Below are positions 36,106 to 44,834 of a stretch of DNA of 64,000 nt, one piece after another. Numbering within the stretch: the stretch's first letter is position 1; each line of letters begins with the position of its first letter. The notes under the pieces are model-generated. The model was not told where the DNA came from. It ran no database searches and worked only from the letters and a program-made list of their open reading frames with translations. Location: positions 62,001 through 126,000 of the forward strand of contig NZ_JADLRJ010000009.1 of assembly GCF_015477355.1 (NCBI RefSeq), in the 5' to 3' direction. The DNA is from Nocardia blacklockiae. Lineage in GTDB: Bacteria > Actinomycetota > Actinomycetes > Mycobacteriales > Mycobacteriaceae. Made by a program: the position numbers and the translations under genes.

Positions 36106-37323
36106 ATGAACTCAGTTGTGCCGCACCGGCATCCCGAGACGCCGCGGCAGGTCCCGGGCCTGCGCCCGTTCGCCCGCCTGCTGCGCATCGGCAATCCGTC
36201 GCCGGACGAATGGCAGGCGCTGGGCGCGGCGCTGCTGGTCGGCGACGAGCCGATGGACCGGGTCGTCGACTGGATTTACACCGAGGGCACCGACCGCACC
36301 CGCCCGCTGTTCGAACGGGCGTTGCGGGAGGGCATCGCGGCGGTGCCGGAAGCGCCGGAGCCGCTGCGTTCGTTCTTCCGCCGCTACGAGACGCCGCCGG
36401 ACTGGGTGGACTGGGACAAGATCCGTCGGGCCGAGCGGGTGTTCCGCACCGGCGGCACCGACGGTCTCTACATCGCCCGCGACGTGTCGCTGCTGGGCGG
36501 CTATCTGGCGTCGGGGTTCAACAAGACGCTCATCCGCACCGGCGCGCTGGAGAAGGGCCCGGCCGAACGATTCGCCGAGACCCTGCAGTGGGCACTCGAC
36601 GTCACCTCCGACGACGGCATGCGGCCGCTGGGCCTCGGCTACCGCTCGACCCTGCACGTGCGGCTCATCCACGCGTTCGTGCGCCGGCACGTGGGCGCGC
36701 AACCGGATTGGGACGTCGCGGAGTGGGGTGTGCCGATCAATCAGACCGATATGGCCGCCACCCTCGTCGGCGCGCTGATCGCCCCGTTCATCGGCGCCAT
36801 GCCGATGGGCATCGTGCCGGTGCGCGCCGATCTCGACGCCGCCGCGCATCTCGCCCGCTACGTGGGGTGGCTGATCGGCGTGCGCGACGAATGGCTGCCC
36901 GACGGGTTCCGGGACGCGGTGCGGATCCTGTACCACTGCATGACCGCCATCACCAACCCGGACGAGACCACCCCGCAGCTGGCCATGCCGATGGGCGACG
37001 ATCCGCTCGGCTGGCACTATCGCAACTTCCCCGCGCTGCGCGGCCGGATCGCCCGCGCGCAGCACCTGTCGGTCGCGAGCACCTTCCTCGGGCCCCGGGC
37101 GATGCGGCAGCTCGGCCTGCCCGCCTATATGCCGCCCTGGTATCCGCTGCTGCGAATCCCGGTGAACCTCACCAAGAGTGCCGCCGCCCTGCTGCTGCCC
37201 GGCGGCGCCGAACGTGCCGCCGCGCGGGGCCGCCGCGAGCAGGAGGCGTTCCTGCGCAGGCTGATCGGCGAGCGGCCCGCGGTCATCGGCGACTCGGCCA
37301 AGCACGTCGGCCACGCCGCCTGA
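36106..37323 (+). CDS. DUF2236 (MpaB/Lcp-like) haem oxygenase-type protein
   Basis: This 405-residue protein belongs to the DUF2236 family, which includes latex-clearing protein Lcp. ASGFNKTLIRTGALEKG contains a K-T pair and TLHVRLIHAFVRRHVG gives R-x-x-H-x-x-x-R, the spacing of Lcp haem-pocket residues as I recall them. No Tat or Sec signal is visible, so unlike secreted Lcp it is probably cytoplasmic. ATG 36106 has AAGGGGAG upstream. It may oxidise a lipid or isoprenoid; the hopanoid genes are far away and no direct link is implied. Confidence 0.75.
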   Translation: MNSVVPHRHPETPRQVPGLRPFARLLRIGNPSPDEWQALGAALLVGDEPMDRVVDWIYTEGTDRTRPLFERALREGIAAVPEAPEPLRSFFRRYETPPDWVDWDKIRRAERVFRTGGTDGLYIARDVSLLGGYLASGFNKTLIRTGALEKGPAERFAETLQWALDVTSDDGMRPLGLGYRSTLHVRLIHAFVRRHVGAQPDWDVAEWGVPINQTDMAATLVGALIAPFIGAMPMGIVPVRADLDAAAHLARYVGWLIGVRDEWLPDGFRDAVRILYHCMTAITNPDETTPQLAMPMGDDPLGWHYRNFPALRGRIARAQHLSVASTFLGPRAMRQLGLPAYMPPWYPLLRIPVNLTKSAAALLLPGGAERAAARGRREQEAFLRRLIGERPAVIGDSAKHVGHAA

Positions 37324-37583
37324 CTCGTCGCGGCAGGGGATACCCCGAGCGGTCGACTATCGCTGTCGCGACGCGCGATTCGGGTCGCCCCGCACCGCGC
37401 GGCGCGGCGAGCGCCTACGATTCTTCTCGCCGGTCGGGATCGTGGACCGGGGTCGGTCGCGAACGTAACCCGGAATTTGCTTGCCCGCAGGCCGGCCGGC
37501 GATACCGCCGGGCGATGTGGACTTGTCGGTGCCATGGGGCATGCTCATGGCACGCAGATGTCTACCAACGCCCGGAGAGCACC

Positions 37584-38354
37584 ATGTCGTCCCGTCGAAC
37601 CAAGCCGCAACCCTTGTCCGACACCGAAATTCGGCAGATAGCCGCGGAGATCACCGGCGGCCGGCCGCCGATGGTGTGGTTCACCGCGGATGCGGTGGGT
37701 GTGCCGGAAGGCCGTTCGGGCAAGGTGGTCGCACTCGGTGATCCCACCGAGGGCGATTTCCTGCAGGTGCGGCCCACCGGCTCCAAAGATGTGCTGTCGT
37801 TCTCACCCACCGAGGTGACGCTGGCCAAACCGGTCCGCGCGAAACCGGCAGCGCCCGACCAGACCGCGAAGAAGACAACGGCAACCAGGAAGGACACCGC
37901 AGTGAGCATGCCGTCGACCGTGACCCAGTCACCGGCGCCAGCCGGCTCGGCCCCGGTACAGACCGCTGTCGCCGAGGCCGCGCCCAAGCCCGCCGCCCCG
38001 GCTTCCGCGCCCAAACCGGCCGCCAAGCCGAGTCAGGGCGCCGCCGCGCGCCCGGCCCAGAAGAGCACCACCTCCACCGCGCGCAAGTCCAAGACCCCGG
38101 AGGTCACGGTCACGCTGTCGGGCACCGCCGACGGCGAGTGGACCGTCGATGTGGTGCACGGCAAGAAGCGCACGCGCGGCCTGTCGGTGCCCGGCGCGAC
38201 GGTGGCCCAGGCCGCCAAACTCCTGCACCCGGAGGTCGCCGAGGTGGTCGACGCGGTGCTGGAGTCGGTGCGAAGCAGCCAGCGCGCCAAGGTGGAACAG
38301 CTCCAGGCGGAATTGGAGCAGGCCCGCCGCGTCCTGGACGACCTGTCCGGTTAG
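37584..38354 (+). CDS. Ala/Pro/Lys-rich linker protein, DUF6319-like
   Basis: This 256-residue protein has a folded N-terminal part (SDTEIRQIAAEITGGRPPMV, GRSGKVVALGDPTEGDFLQV), a low-complexity middle rich in Ala, Pro, Lys and Thr (about residues 90-175), and a C-terminal part (VTVTLSGTADGEWTVDVVHG) ending in a short coiled coil (RAKVEQLQAELEQARRVLDD). The shape resembles a conserved actinobacterial family I recall as DUF6319; function is unknown. ATG 37584 has CGGAGAG upstream. The basic middle could contact DNA or cell wall. Confidence 0.7.
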   Translation: MSSRRTKPQPLSDTEIRQIAAEITGGRPPMVWFTADAVGVPEGRSGKVVALGDPTEGDFLQVRPTGSKDVLSFSPTEVTLAKPVRAKPAAPDQTAKKTTATRKDTAVSMPSTVTQSPAPAGSAPVQTAVAEAAPKPAAPASAPKPAAKPSQGAAARPAQKSTTSTARKSKTPEVTVTLSGTADGEWTVDVVHGKKRTRGLSVPGATVAQAAKLLHPEVAEVVDAVLESVRSSQRAKVEQLQAELEQARRVLDDLSG

Positions 38355-38484
38355 CCCGCGTGCCGAACACCGATGCGCGGCGCGAGAAATCGCGCGCGCC
38401 GCGTAACGGTGAACGGCCCGCACGCCCGCTGCGCGCGGATTACCCTGTGTGGCAAGCAGAGTGCGTACCGAGAGCGAGGGCGCG

Positions 38485-38916
38485 ATGGAAAGCCTGTACG
38501 AGCACGCCGGCGGCGACGCGGCGATACACGCGCTCGAGGAAGCCTTCTACACCAAGGCGCTCGCGGATCCCGTACTGCGCGAAGTATTTTCCGAACGCAA
38601 GCCCACCCATGTCGACTACCTGACCTGGTTCACCGCCGAATCCTTCGGCGGCCCAGACCGTTTCACCCGCAAACTCGGATTCGCGTACATCATCGCTGTC
38701 CATCGCGGATTGAAGATCACCGACGAGCAGCGGCAGCGCTTCGTGGATCTCTACCTGGCCACCCTCGACGAGTCCGGCCTGCCCGCCGACGAACCGTTCC
38801 GCGCCGCCTTCCGCGAGCACGTCGAATTCGGGTCGCGGGTGGCCCAGCAGAACTCGCACGCCGAGACCGACGAGCAGTTGCACCCGTTGCGCGAAGTCCC
38901 GCACTGGGACTGGTAG
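38485..38916 (+). CDS. group II-type truncated haemoglobin
   Basis: This 143-residue globin-like protein reads MESLYEHAGGDAAIHALEEA, FGGPDRFTRKLGFAYIIAVH, and FREHVEFGSRVAQQNSHAET, typical of actinobacterial truncated globins. The histidine in AVHRGLKITDEQRQRF is the probable proximal haem ligand. It would bind oxygen, NO or peroxide. ATG 38485 is chosen behind GAGGG; an in-frame start 36 bases upstream is less likely. It stands alone. Confidence 0.85.
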   Translation: MESLYEHAGGDAAIHALEEAFYTKALADPVLREVFSERKPTHVDYLTWFTAESFGGPDRFTRKLGFAYIIAVHRGLKITDEQRQRFVDLYLATLDESGLPADEPFRAAFREHVEFGSRVAQQNSHAETDEQLHPLREVPHWDW

Positions 38917-39077
38917 CCCGCCGGTGTCGTCCCGGTAGCGCGGCGGCGACGCACCCGAGAACGTAGGACACGGCTCGGCCGAGTCGCTGGTTCTGCCCCT
39001 GTGAGCGCTAACAACCCGCTAGGATCCGGATTCGGCCGATTGGTCGCCCGGTGATCCCATCGACAGGAGTTAGCTAT

Positions 39078-40823
39078 ATGTCGCCCGCCGCCGCAGAGCC
39101 GCCAGGAGTGTTCGATGCCGTGCTGGCCGGGGGTCCCGCACATTCGGTCCTCGCCGACGGCACCCAGCTCCGCCTGGATGCCGCACCCGTCGACTACATC
39201 CTGGTCGCGCTGTATTTCGTCTTCGTTCTCGGCATCGGCCTGCTGGCCCGCCAGCGGGTGTCGTCGAGTATCGACTTCTTCCTGTCCGGCCGCTCGCTGC
39301 CGGCCTGGGTGACCGGCCTGGCGTTCATCTCCGCCAATCTGGGCGCGGTCGAGATCATGGGCATGTCGGCCAACGGCGCCCAGTACGGCATGCCGACCAT
39401 GCACTACTTCTGGATCGGCGCGGTCCCGGCCATGCTGTTCCTCGGCGTGGTGATGATGCCGTTCTACTACGGCTCCAAGGTGCGCAGCGTGCCCGAGTTC
39501 ATGCGCCGTCGCTTCGGCACCGGGGCGCATCTGGTGAACGCCCTCAGCTTCGCGCTGGCCCAGGTGCTCATCGCGGGTGTGAACCTGTATCTGCTGGGCT
39601 CGATCCTGAACGTGCTGCTGGGCTGGCCGCTGTGGGTGTCGATCATCGTGGCCGCCGTCATCGTGCTCTCCTACATCACCCTCGGCGGGCTGTCGGCGGC
39701 GATCTACAACGAGGTGCTGCAGTTCTTCGTCATCGTGGCCGCGCTGCTGCCGCTGACCCTGGTCGGCCTGCACCGCATCGGCGGCGTCGGCGGACTGAAG
39801 GACAAGGTGCTCGGGCAGCCCGACGGCACCGAGCAGTGGCATTCCTGGCCGGGCAACGAGCTCAGCGGTTTCGGGAACAACTTCCTGTCGGTCGTCGGCA
39901 TCGTGTTCGGCCTCGGCTTCGTGCTGTCGTTCGGCTACTGGACGACCAACTTCGTCGAGGTGCAGCGCGCGCTGGCGACCCACTCCATCTCCGCGGCGCG
40001 GCGCACCCCGATCATCGGCGCCTTCCCGAAGATGTTCATCCCGTTCATCGTCGTGATCCCCGGCATGATCGCCGCCATCCTGGTCCCGCAGATCGCCGAC
40101 CTCAAGGCCACCGGCCAGGGCGACGCCACCTACAACCAGGCCCTGCTGTACCTGATGAAGGCGGTGCTGCCGAACGGCCTGCTCGGCGTGGCGCTCGCGG
40201 GCCTGCTGGCCGCGTTCATGGCCGGCATGGCGGCGAACATCTCGGCGTTCAACACGGTCTTCAGCTACGACCTGTGGCAGCAGTACGTGAAGAAGGACGA
40301 GCCGGACCAGTACTACCTGAACGTGGGCCGGCTGGCCACGGTCGGCGCGACCGTGATCGCGATCGGCACCGCGTTCATCGCCGGCAACTTCTCGAACATG
40401 ATGGACTACCTGCAGACGCTGTTCAGCTTCTTCAACGCGCCGCTGTTCGCGACGTTCATCCTCGGCATGTTCTGGAAGAGGATGACGCCCACGGCCGGCT
40501 GGGTCGGCCTGGTGTTCGGCACGCTGTCGGCGGTGGTGATCTTCATCCTGCACCAGACCGACGTGTTCCACCTGTCGGGTCAGGGGTCGAGCTTCCTCGC
40601 CGCCGGTGTCGCCTTCGTGGTCGACATCGTGCTCAGCGTGATCGTCACCCAGGTGACCACGCCGAAGCCCGCTGCCGAACTGGTCGGCCTGGTGTACTCC
40701 GAGACCCCCAAGGAACAACTCAACGATCCCGACGCCGCCTCGCTGCCCTGGTATCAGCGCCCGGTGCTGCTCGCCGGCATCGCGCTGGTGCTCGTGATCG
40801 TGCTGAATGTTGTCGTCCGATAG
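39078..40823 (+). CDS. sodium:solute symporter (SSS family)
   Basis: This 581-residue transporter with about 14 membrane segments has SSS features: FFLSGRSLPAWVTGLAFISA, SYITLGGLSAAIYNEVLQFF, and AGLLAAFMAGMAANISAFNT (family signature region). It would take up a sugar, carboxylate or similar solute with sodium. ATG 39078 has AGGAG 9-13 bases upstream and is preferred over GTG 39051. An 81-residue membrane protein follows 11 bases later. The substrate cannot be told from sequence. Confidence 0.88.
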   Translation: MSPAAAEPPGVFDAVLAGGPAHSVLADGTQLRLDAAPVDYILVALYFVFVLGIGLLARQRVSSSIDFFLSGRSLPAWVTGLAFISANLGAVEIMGMSANGAQYGMPTMHYFWIGAVPAMLFLGVVMMPFYYGSKVRSVPEFMRRRFGTGAHLVNALSFALAQVLIAGVNLYLLGSILNVLLGWPLWVSIIVAAVIVLSYITLGGLSAAIYNEVLQFFVIVAALLPLTLVGLHRIGGVGGLKDKVLGQPDGTEQWHSWPGNELSGFGNNFLSVVGIVFGLGFVLSFGYWTTNFVEVQRALATHSISAARRTPIIGAFPKMFIPFIVVIPGMIAAILVPQIADLKATGQGDATYNQALLYLMKAVLPNGLLGVALAGLLAAFMAGMAANISAFNTVFSYDLWQQYVKKDEPDQYYLNVGRLATVGATVIAIGTAFIAGNFSNMMDYLQTLFSFFNAPLFATFILGMFWKRMTPTAGWVGLVFGTLSAVVIFILHQTDVFHLSGQGSSFLAAGVAFVVDIVLSVIVTQVTTPKPAAELVGLVYSETPKEQLNDPDAASLPWYQRPVLLAGIALVLVIVLNVVVR

Positions 40824-40834
40824 GAAGTGACGCA

Positions 40835-41080
40835 ATGCTTTTCGATATCCGCACCATCGTCGGCACGCTGATCGGGCTGTACGGCGTGATCCTGGTGGTC
40901 ACCGGCCTGGTGAACCACTCCGACGCCGACCTCGCCCGCTCCGGCGGCTGGAACACCAACCTGTGGGCGGGCGTGGCCATGGTCGTGGTCGCCCTCGCGT
41001 TCCTCGCCTGGGTGCGCCTGCGCCCGGTCAAGGAACTGGTCCACCAGTCCGAGGCGCAGCCGTCGGAGCCCGCGGAGTAG
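40835..41080 (+). CDS. small membrane protein paired with symporter
   Basis: This 81-residue protein has two hydrophobic segments (TIVGTLIGLYGVILVVTGLV and LWAGVAMVVVALAFLAWVRL) and an acidic tail. ATG 40835 follows AGGAAG 8 bases upstream, directly behind the symporter, so the two are co-expressed. Small partners of this kind occur with some SSS transporters. No biochemical role can be assigned. Confidence 0.75.
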   Translation: MLFDIRTIVGTLIGLYGVILVVTGLVNHSDADLARSGGWNTNLWAGVAMVVVALAFLAWVRLRPVKELVHQSEAQPSEPAE

Positions 41081-41181
41081 TCGCCGCGCCGATCGCGCGG
41101 ACCCGGTCGATCCCGTCCGGGAAGGCCGGGCCGCGCGAGTAGCGCTCCCGTTGCCGGGGCGATAGCTGTCGCGGTGCCGTG

Positions 41182-41751
41182 TCAGCGCAGCAGTGCCACC
41201 GCGGCCTCGCGGGCCTGCGCGATCGGGGCGGGGGTGACGCGCATGCCGTGGCAGACCAGCGCGCCCTCGTGGAGCACGGTGACGGTGTCGGCGACATCGT
41301 CCGGATCGGCCGCACCGGCCTGTTCCGCGAGGGTGCGGAACAGGTCGCGCATCCACTGTTTCTGCGCGACGGCCACCGCGTGGCCCGGGTGGTCGGCCGG
41401 CAGTTCGGCGTGGGCGCGGACCATGCTGCACCCTTTCGCGCCGCGGGTGGTCATCCACTCCTCGGAGGTGTCGAACACCGCGCGCAGACGCGTCGCCGGG
41501 TCGTCGGGGACCGCGGAGAGCCGCTGGTCCAACAGCTTTCGCCACTCCGAGTCGCGGGCGCGCAGGTACTCCGCCACCAGGCGCTCCTTGGAGCCGAAGC
41601 GGTCGTAGAGGGTGCGCTTGGTGACGCCGGACTCGGCCGCGATCCGGTCCACGCCGACGGCTGTGATGCCCTCGTCGTAGAACAGGCGCGCGGCGGTCGC
41701 GAGGATCTGCCGGGCTCGCGGGGTCCACTCGATCGTGTCCGAGGTGTCCAC
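41182..41751 (-). CDS. TetR-family repressor of the EamA gene
   Basis: This 189-residue regulator has a TetR helix-turn-helix (ATAARLFYDEGITAVGVDRI, then AAESGVTKRTLYDRFGSKER). The GTG start (41749-41751) is at the very edge of a perfect 34-bp palindrome, so it probably autoregulates and represses the divergent exporter from one site. No ribosome site is visible, which fits a leaderless or near-leaderless transcript. Confidence 0.87.
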   Translation of the reverse strand: MDTSDTIEWTPRARQILATAARLFYDEGITAVGVDRIAAESGVTKRTLYDRFGSKERLVAEYLRARDSEWRKLLDQRLSAVPDDPATRLRAVFDTSEEWMTTRGAKGCSMVRAHAELPADHPGHAVAVAQKQWMRDLFRTLAEQAGAADPDDVADTVTVLHEGALVCHGMRVTPAPIAQAREAAVALLR

Positions 41752-41784
41752 GCCTCGACTATACAGATCTGTATAGTCGAGGCG
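41751..41784. promoter_or_regulatory. perfect 34-bp palindrome, TetR operator/promoter
   Basis: The centre is ACTATACAGATCTGTATAGT and the arms extend to CGCCTCG/CGAGGCG, with all 17 pairs matching. It fills the space between the two divergent start codons. TATACA occurs on each strand and could serve as the -10 box in both directions. A partial third copy (TATACAGATCGGTA) follows at about 41790. Confidence 0.75.
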
Positions 41785-42831
41785 GTGGGTATACAGATCG
41801 GTAAGGTTTCCGGCCGGTCCGGGACGATCGCGCTGTCGGCCCTGTTCGTGGTGTGCTGGAGTTCGGGTTTCGTCGGCGCGAAGCTCGGCGGAGGCGAGGC
41901 GCCGATCGCGACCGTGCTGATGTGGCGGTTCGTGCCGCTGGCGCTCGTGCTGGTGCCCGTGGCCGTGCGGGTCGCCGGTATGCCACGGGGACGTGAGCTG
42001 GTTCGGACCGTCCTCGTCGGATTGCTCTCGCAGACCGGCTATCTCACGACGGTGTACTGGGCCATCGCGCTCGGCGTGAATACCGGGACCACCGCCTTGA
42101 TCGACGGTGTCCAGCCGCTGGTGGCGGCCGCCCTGGTCGGCCCGCTGCTCGGCGTGGCGGTCAGCGCGCGGCAGTGGGCCGGTCTGGCGCTCGGGCTGAC
42201 CGGCGTCGTGCTCGTGACGCTCGCCGATGCCGCCGCCGCGACCGGGGTGCCGTGGTGGGCGTACCCGATCCCGCTGGCAGGCATGCTCGCCCTCGTCGCC
42301 GCCACCGTTGTGCAACGGCGCCTGTCCCGTCCACCTCCGATGATCACCGGCCTGACGATCCAATGCTGCACCAGCGCACTGGTTTTCACCGCGGCCGCCC
42401 TTCTCTCCGGCACCGCGCTACCCCCGCCCGAGCCGCGCTTCTGGCTCGCGACACTGTGGCTGATCGTCTTCGCCACCCTCGGCGGCTACGGCCTGTACTG
42501 GCACCTGGTCGCGAAACTAGGCATCACCCAGGTCAACTCGCTGATGTTCCTGATGGCCCCCACCACCGCGGTCTGGGGCGCCCTGATGTTCGACGAATCC
42601 TTCACCGCGATAACAGCCTTCGGCCTGGCGGTCGGCACCGCCGCAGTCGCCGTCGTGAATATGCCGGGCCGCAACGGCTCTCGTGGTCGTCCGCTGCGCG
42701 GCTGGTACCGGCGGGTGTGGTCGGCCCCCTCAAGGAGATCCCTGGTCTCGTCCGGGTGCGACGAGGACGACAGGTCACTCGTATGCGCCCACCACACCCG
42801 CGCGGTCGGTCGAGCTCCGGAACGGTCGTAG
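41785..42831 (+). CDS. EamA/DMT-family transporter
   Basis: This 348-residue protein has about ten membrane helices and two EamA halves (VVCWSSGFVGAKLGGGEAPI in the first, WHLVAKLGITQVNSLMFLMA in the second). It probably exports a metabolite. GTG 41785 directly abuts the palindrome; no ribosome site precedes it. The last 40 residues are a hydrophilic, arginine-rich tail not typical of the family. Repression by the divergent TetR protein is likely. Confidence 0.8.
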   Translation: MGIQIGKVSGRSGTIALSALFVVCWSSGFVGAKLGGGEAPIATVLMWRFVPLALVLVPVAVRVAGMPRGRELVRTVLVGLLSQTGYLTTVYWAIALGVNTGTTALIDGVQPLVAAALVGPLLGVAVSARQWAGLALGLTGVVLVTLADAAAATGVPWWAYPIPLAGMLALVAATVVQRRLSRPPPMITGLTIQCCTSALVFTAAALLSGTALPPPEPRFWLATLWLIVFATLGGYGLYWHLVAKLGITQVNSLMFLMAPTTAVWGALMFDESFTAITAFGLAVGTAAVAVVNMPGRNGSRGRPLRGWYRRVWSAPSRRSLVSSGCDEDDRSLVCAHHTRAVGRAPERS

Positions 42832-42947
42832 CCGATCCGGACGATGCTCGTGGTCTGCGCGGTGAGTTCGGCAGTTCTCACCGGCGCAGGCACGAACCGG
42901 GCATTCGGTGGAGGTGCCGAATGCCCTGCGCGGCAACTGTTATCGGG

Positions 42948-44456
42948 TCAGGACACGGTGCGGCGGCGCTGTATCAGGCCCACGACCACGTCGACGGCCA
43001 CGAACGCCAGCAGGCTGAATCCGAGCAGCGGCGCGAACCAGCCGATCGCCACGGCGACGGCCGGCACCGTCACCAGGAGGATCAGCGGGGCCCGGCGCAG
43101 CGTGCCGCGGCGTGGCGGCCTGCCGACGGCGAAGCGGCCGCCCGTGCGGGTGGGCCTGCGCCGCCACCACATCAGGTAGCCGCGCGCGATGACCGTGATC
43201 AGTCCGATCATCGTGGCCAGCAGCAGCAACTGGTTGGCGAGCCCGAACAGCATGCCCATGTGCAGCTGGATGCCCCAGTTGGCGAGCTTGGCGAGCAGCG
43301 GCCAGTCGCCGTACCGCAGCACGTCGGTGACGTCGCCGGTGCGGCCGTCCACGGCGACCGCGTCCTGGGTGTACACCCCGGACAACCGGCGTTCCTGCGC
43401 CACGAAGGCCGTGCCGTCCGCGGCCGGGATGCTGATCTCCAGCGGTCCCTCCAGGCCGTGGCCGCGCGCGACCGCGTACACCTTGTCCACCTGCGCGGCC
43501 TTGTCGGCCGGCACCGGTGCGCCCATCGCGTGTCCGCTGCCGTGCTCGGCGTGCTCGCCCGTCGGCCCGGCAGGCTCGGCCGCGCCCGGCAGCGCGGCGC
43601 TCACGGCCGGTTTCGTCCAGCTGAACTCGGCGCGCAGCTCCTCGATGTGCGCACCGGCGTAGGTGGACCAGGTCATGCCCGTCGCGGAGAGGAACAGCAG
43701 CGGCACCAGGATCCAGAAACCCACCGACGCATGCCAATTCACCGTCCGGGTGCGTCCGGCGCGCGACCGGTCGGGCCACGCCAGCCAGGCGGGGGAGCGT
43801 CGCTCCCGCCGAGTGCGCACCCGTCGTATCCAGACCACGAGTCCCGCCAGCGCGATTACCCACAGCCACGAGGCGGCCATCTCGCTGTAGAGCCGTCCCG
43901 TCTGCCCCAGGTGCAGATCCCGATGCAGCAGGTCGATCCAGGTACGCGTGGGCAGCGCTCCGGAACTGCCGTACACGACGCTGGTCCCGACCGGCCGCGC
44001 GGTGGCCGGATCGATGAACACCGCCCGCCGCTCGGACTCACCCAGCGCCGGATCGCTGAAGATCACCCGCGTCGTATCGCCCGCGTCCTGCGCGGGCGCA
44101 ACGGCATTCAGCGCCAGCCCCGGCTGCTGCGCCACGGCCGCAGCGATCTGTTCCGACAGTGGCCTGGCGGGCCCCGTCGAATCCACGTGCAGCAGACCGC
44201 GATCCACGATCGACTCCACGGTCGGCGAGATCGCGTACAGCGCCCCGGTGATCGCGGCGATCAACACGAACGGCGCGACGAAGACACCGGCATAGAAGTG
44301 CAGCCGCATCGCCATGGCGGACAACGCCGCCCGCGCCGTCGTGGGAGGGCTCGGTGTGTCCGGGGCGGGCTTGTCGGACGAGACCGAGGCCGATGCGTCG
44401 GACGGCTCGGGTTCGGGCGGTTCCGTGGCCGGAACCGGGGTATCGGTGATGCTCAA
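42948..44456 (-). CDS. PepSY-domain membrane protein (iron/copper-associated type)
   Basis: This 502-residue protein has an N-terminal membrane helix (MRLHFYAGVFVAPFVLIAAI), two PepSY regions, a HRDLHLG segment (WIDLLHRDLHLGQTGRLYSE), and further helices with NWHASVGFWILVPLLFLSAT and ANWGIQLHMGMLFGLANQLL. This is the PepSY-associated transmembrane family, with histidines that could bind metal or haem. A His-rich loop (GEHAEHGSGHAMG) is outside the helices. TTG 44454-44456 with AGGAG upstream is the best start. Reductase roles in metal uptake are known for some relatives. Confidence 0.8.
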   Translation of the reverse strand: MSITDTPVPATEPPEPEPSDASASVSSDKPAPDTPSPPTTARAALSAMAMRLHFYAGVFVAPFVLIAAITGALYAISPTVESIVDRGLLHVDSTGPARPLSEQIAAAVAQQPGLALNAVAPAQDAGDTTRVIFSDPALGESERRAVFIDPATARPVGTSVVYGSSGALPTRTWIDLLHRDLHLGQTGRLYSEMAASWLWVIALAGLVVWIRRVRTRRERRSPAWLAWPDRSRAGRTRTVNWHASVGFWILVPLLFLSATGMTWSTYAGAHIEELRAEFSWTKPAVSAALPGAAEPAGPTGEHAEHGSGHAMGAPVPADKAAQVDKVYAVARGHGLEGPLEISIPAADGTAFVAQERRLSGVYTQDAVAVDGRTGDVTDVLRYGDWPLLAKLANWGIQLHMGMLFGLANQLLLLATMIGLITVIARGYLMWWRRRPTRTGGRFAVGRPPRRGTLRRAPLILLVTVPAVAVAIGWFAPLLGFSLLAFVAVDVVVGLIQRRRTVS

Positions 44457-44834
44457 GGAAGTGCTCCTGTTCGAGGGGCACCCGTACGCGCCGTCTCCGC
44501 GGGTCCGCACTGCGGAGCCACGAATCATGCACCGCCGTGGGCACATTCGCGTCGATCCGAGCGGCTACGGCAGCCGACTTGCCCTCATCGACAAGTCCGG
44601 CCTGCCGCGGCAGTGCCCGGCTCATTCCTCATCGACACGGTGCGAAAGTGACGTCGACACGGCTCCGGCGCGTGCCGGACGCGAGCGGCGAGAGACCGCC
44701 ACACGCGCCACGGGCATCCGGAGATCGAAAACCGCGCGCCCGCACCGGCACAGCCGTATGAGCGAAAGCGCGAGGCGACGACACACGCAGCGTCGTGCAC
44801 GAAAGATGTTCGTGCGTACGGGTGTAGGGGTAGT
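44457..44834. other. 378-base intergenic stretch, no gene seen
   Basis: This gap lies between the PepSY gene start and the end of the next minus-strand gene. Open frames here have no ribosome sites or family features. It holds the PepSY promoter side and one hairpin (44797-44815). I see no riboswitch or operator that I can name. Confidence 0.5.
44797..44815 (-). terminator. possible hairpin terminator after membrane gene
   Basis: GCACGAA-AGATG-TTCGTGC is a perfect 7-bp stem with a 5-base loop, about 20 bases past the stop of the gene ending at 44835. There is no T tract on the minus strand, so termination is only suggested. Confidence 0.35.
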
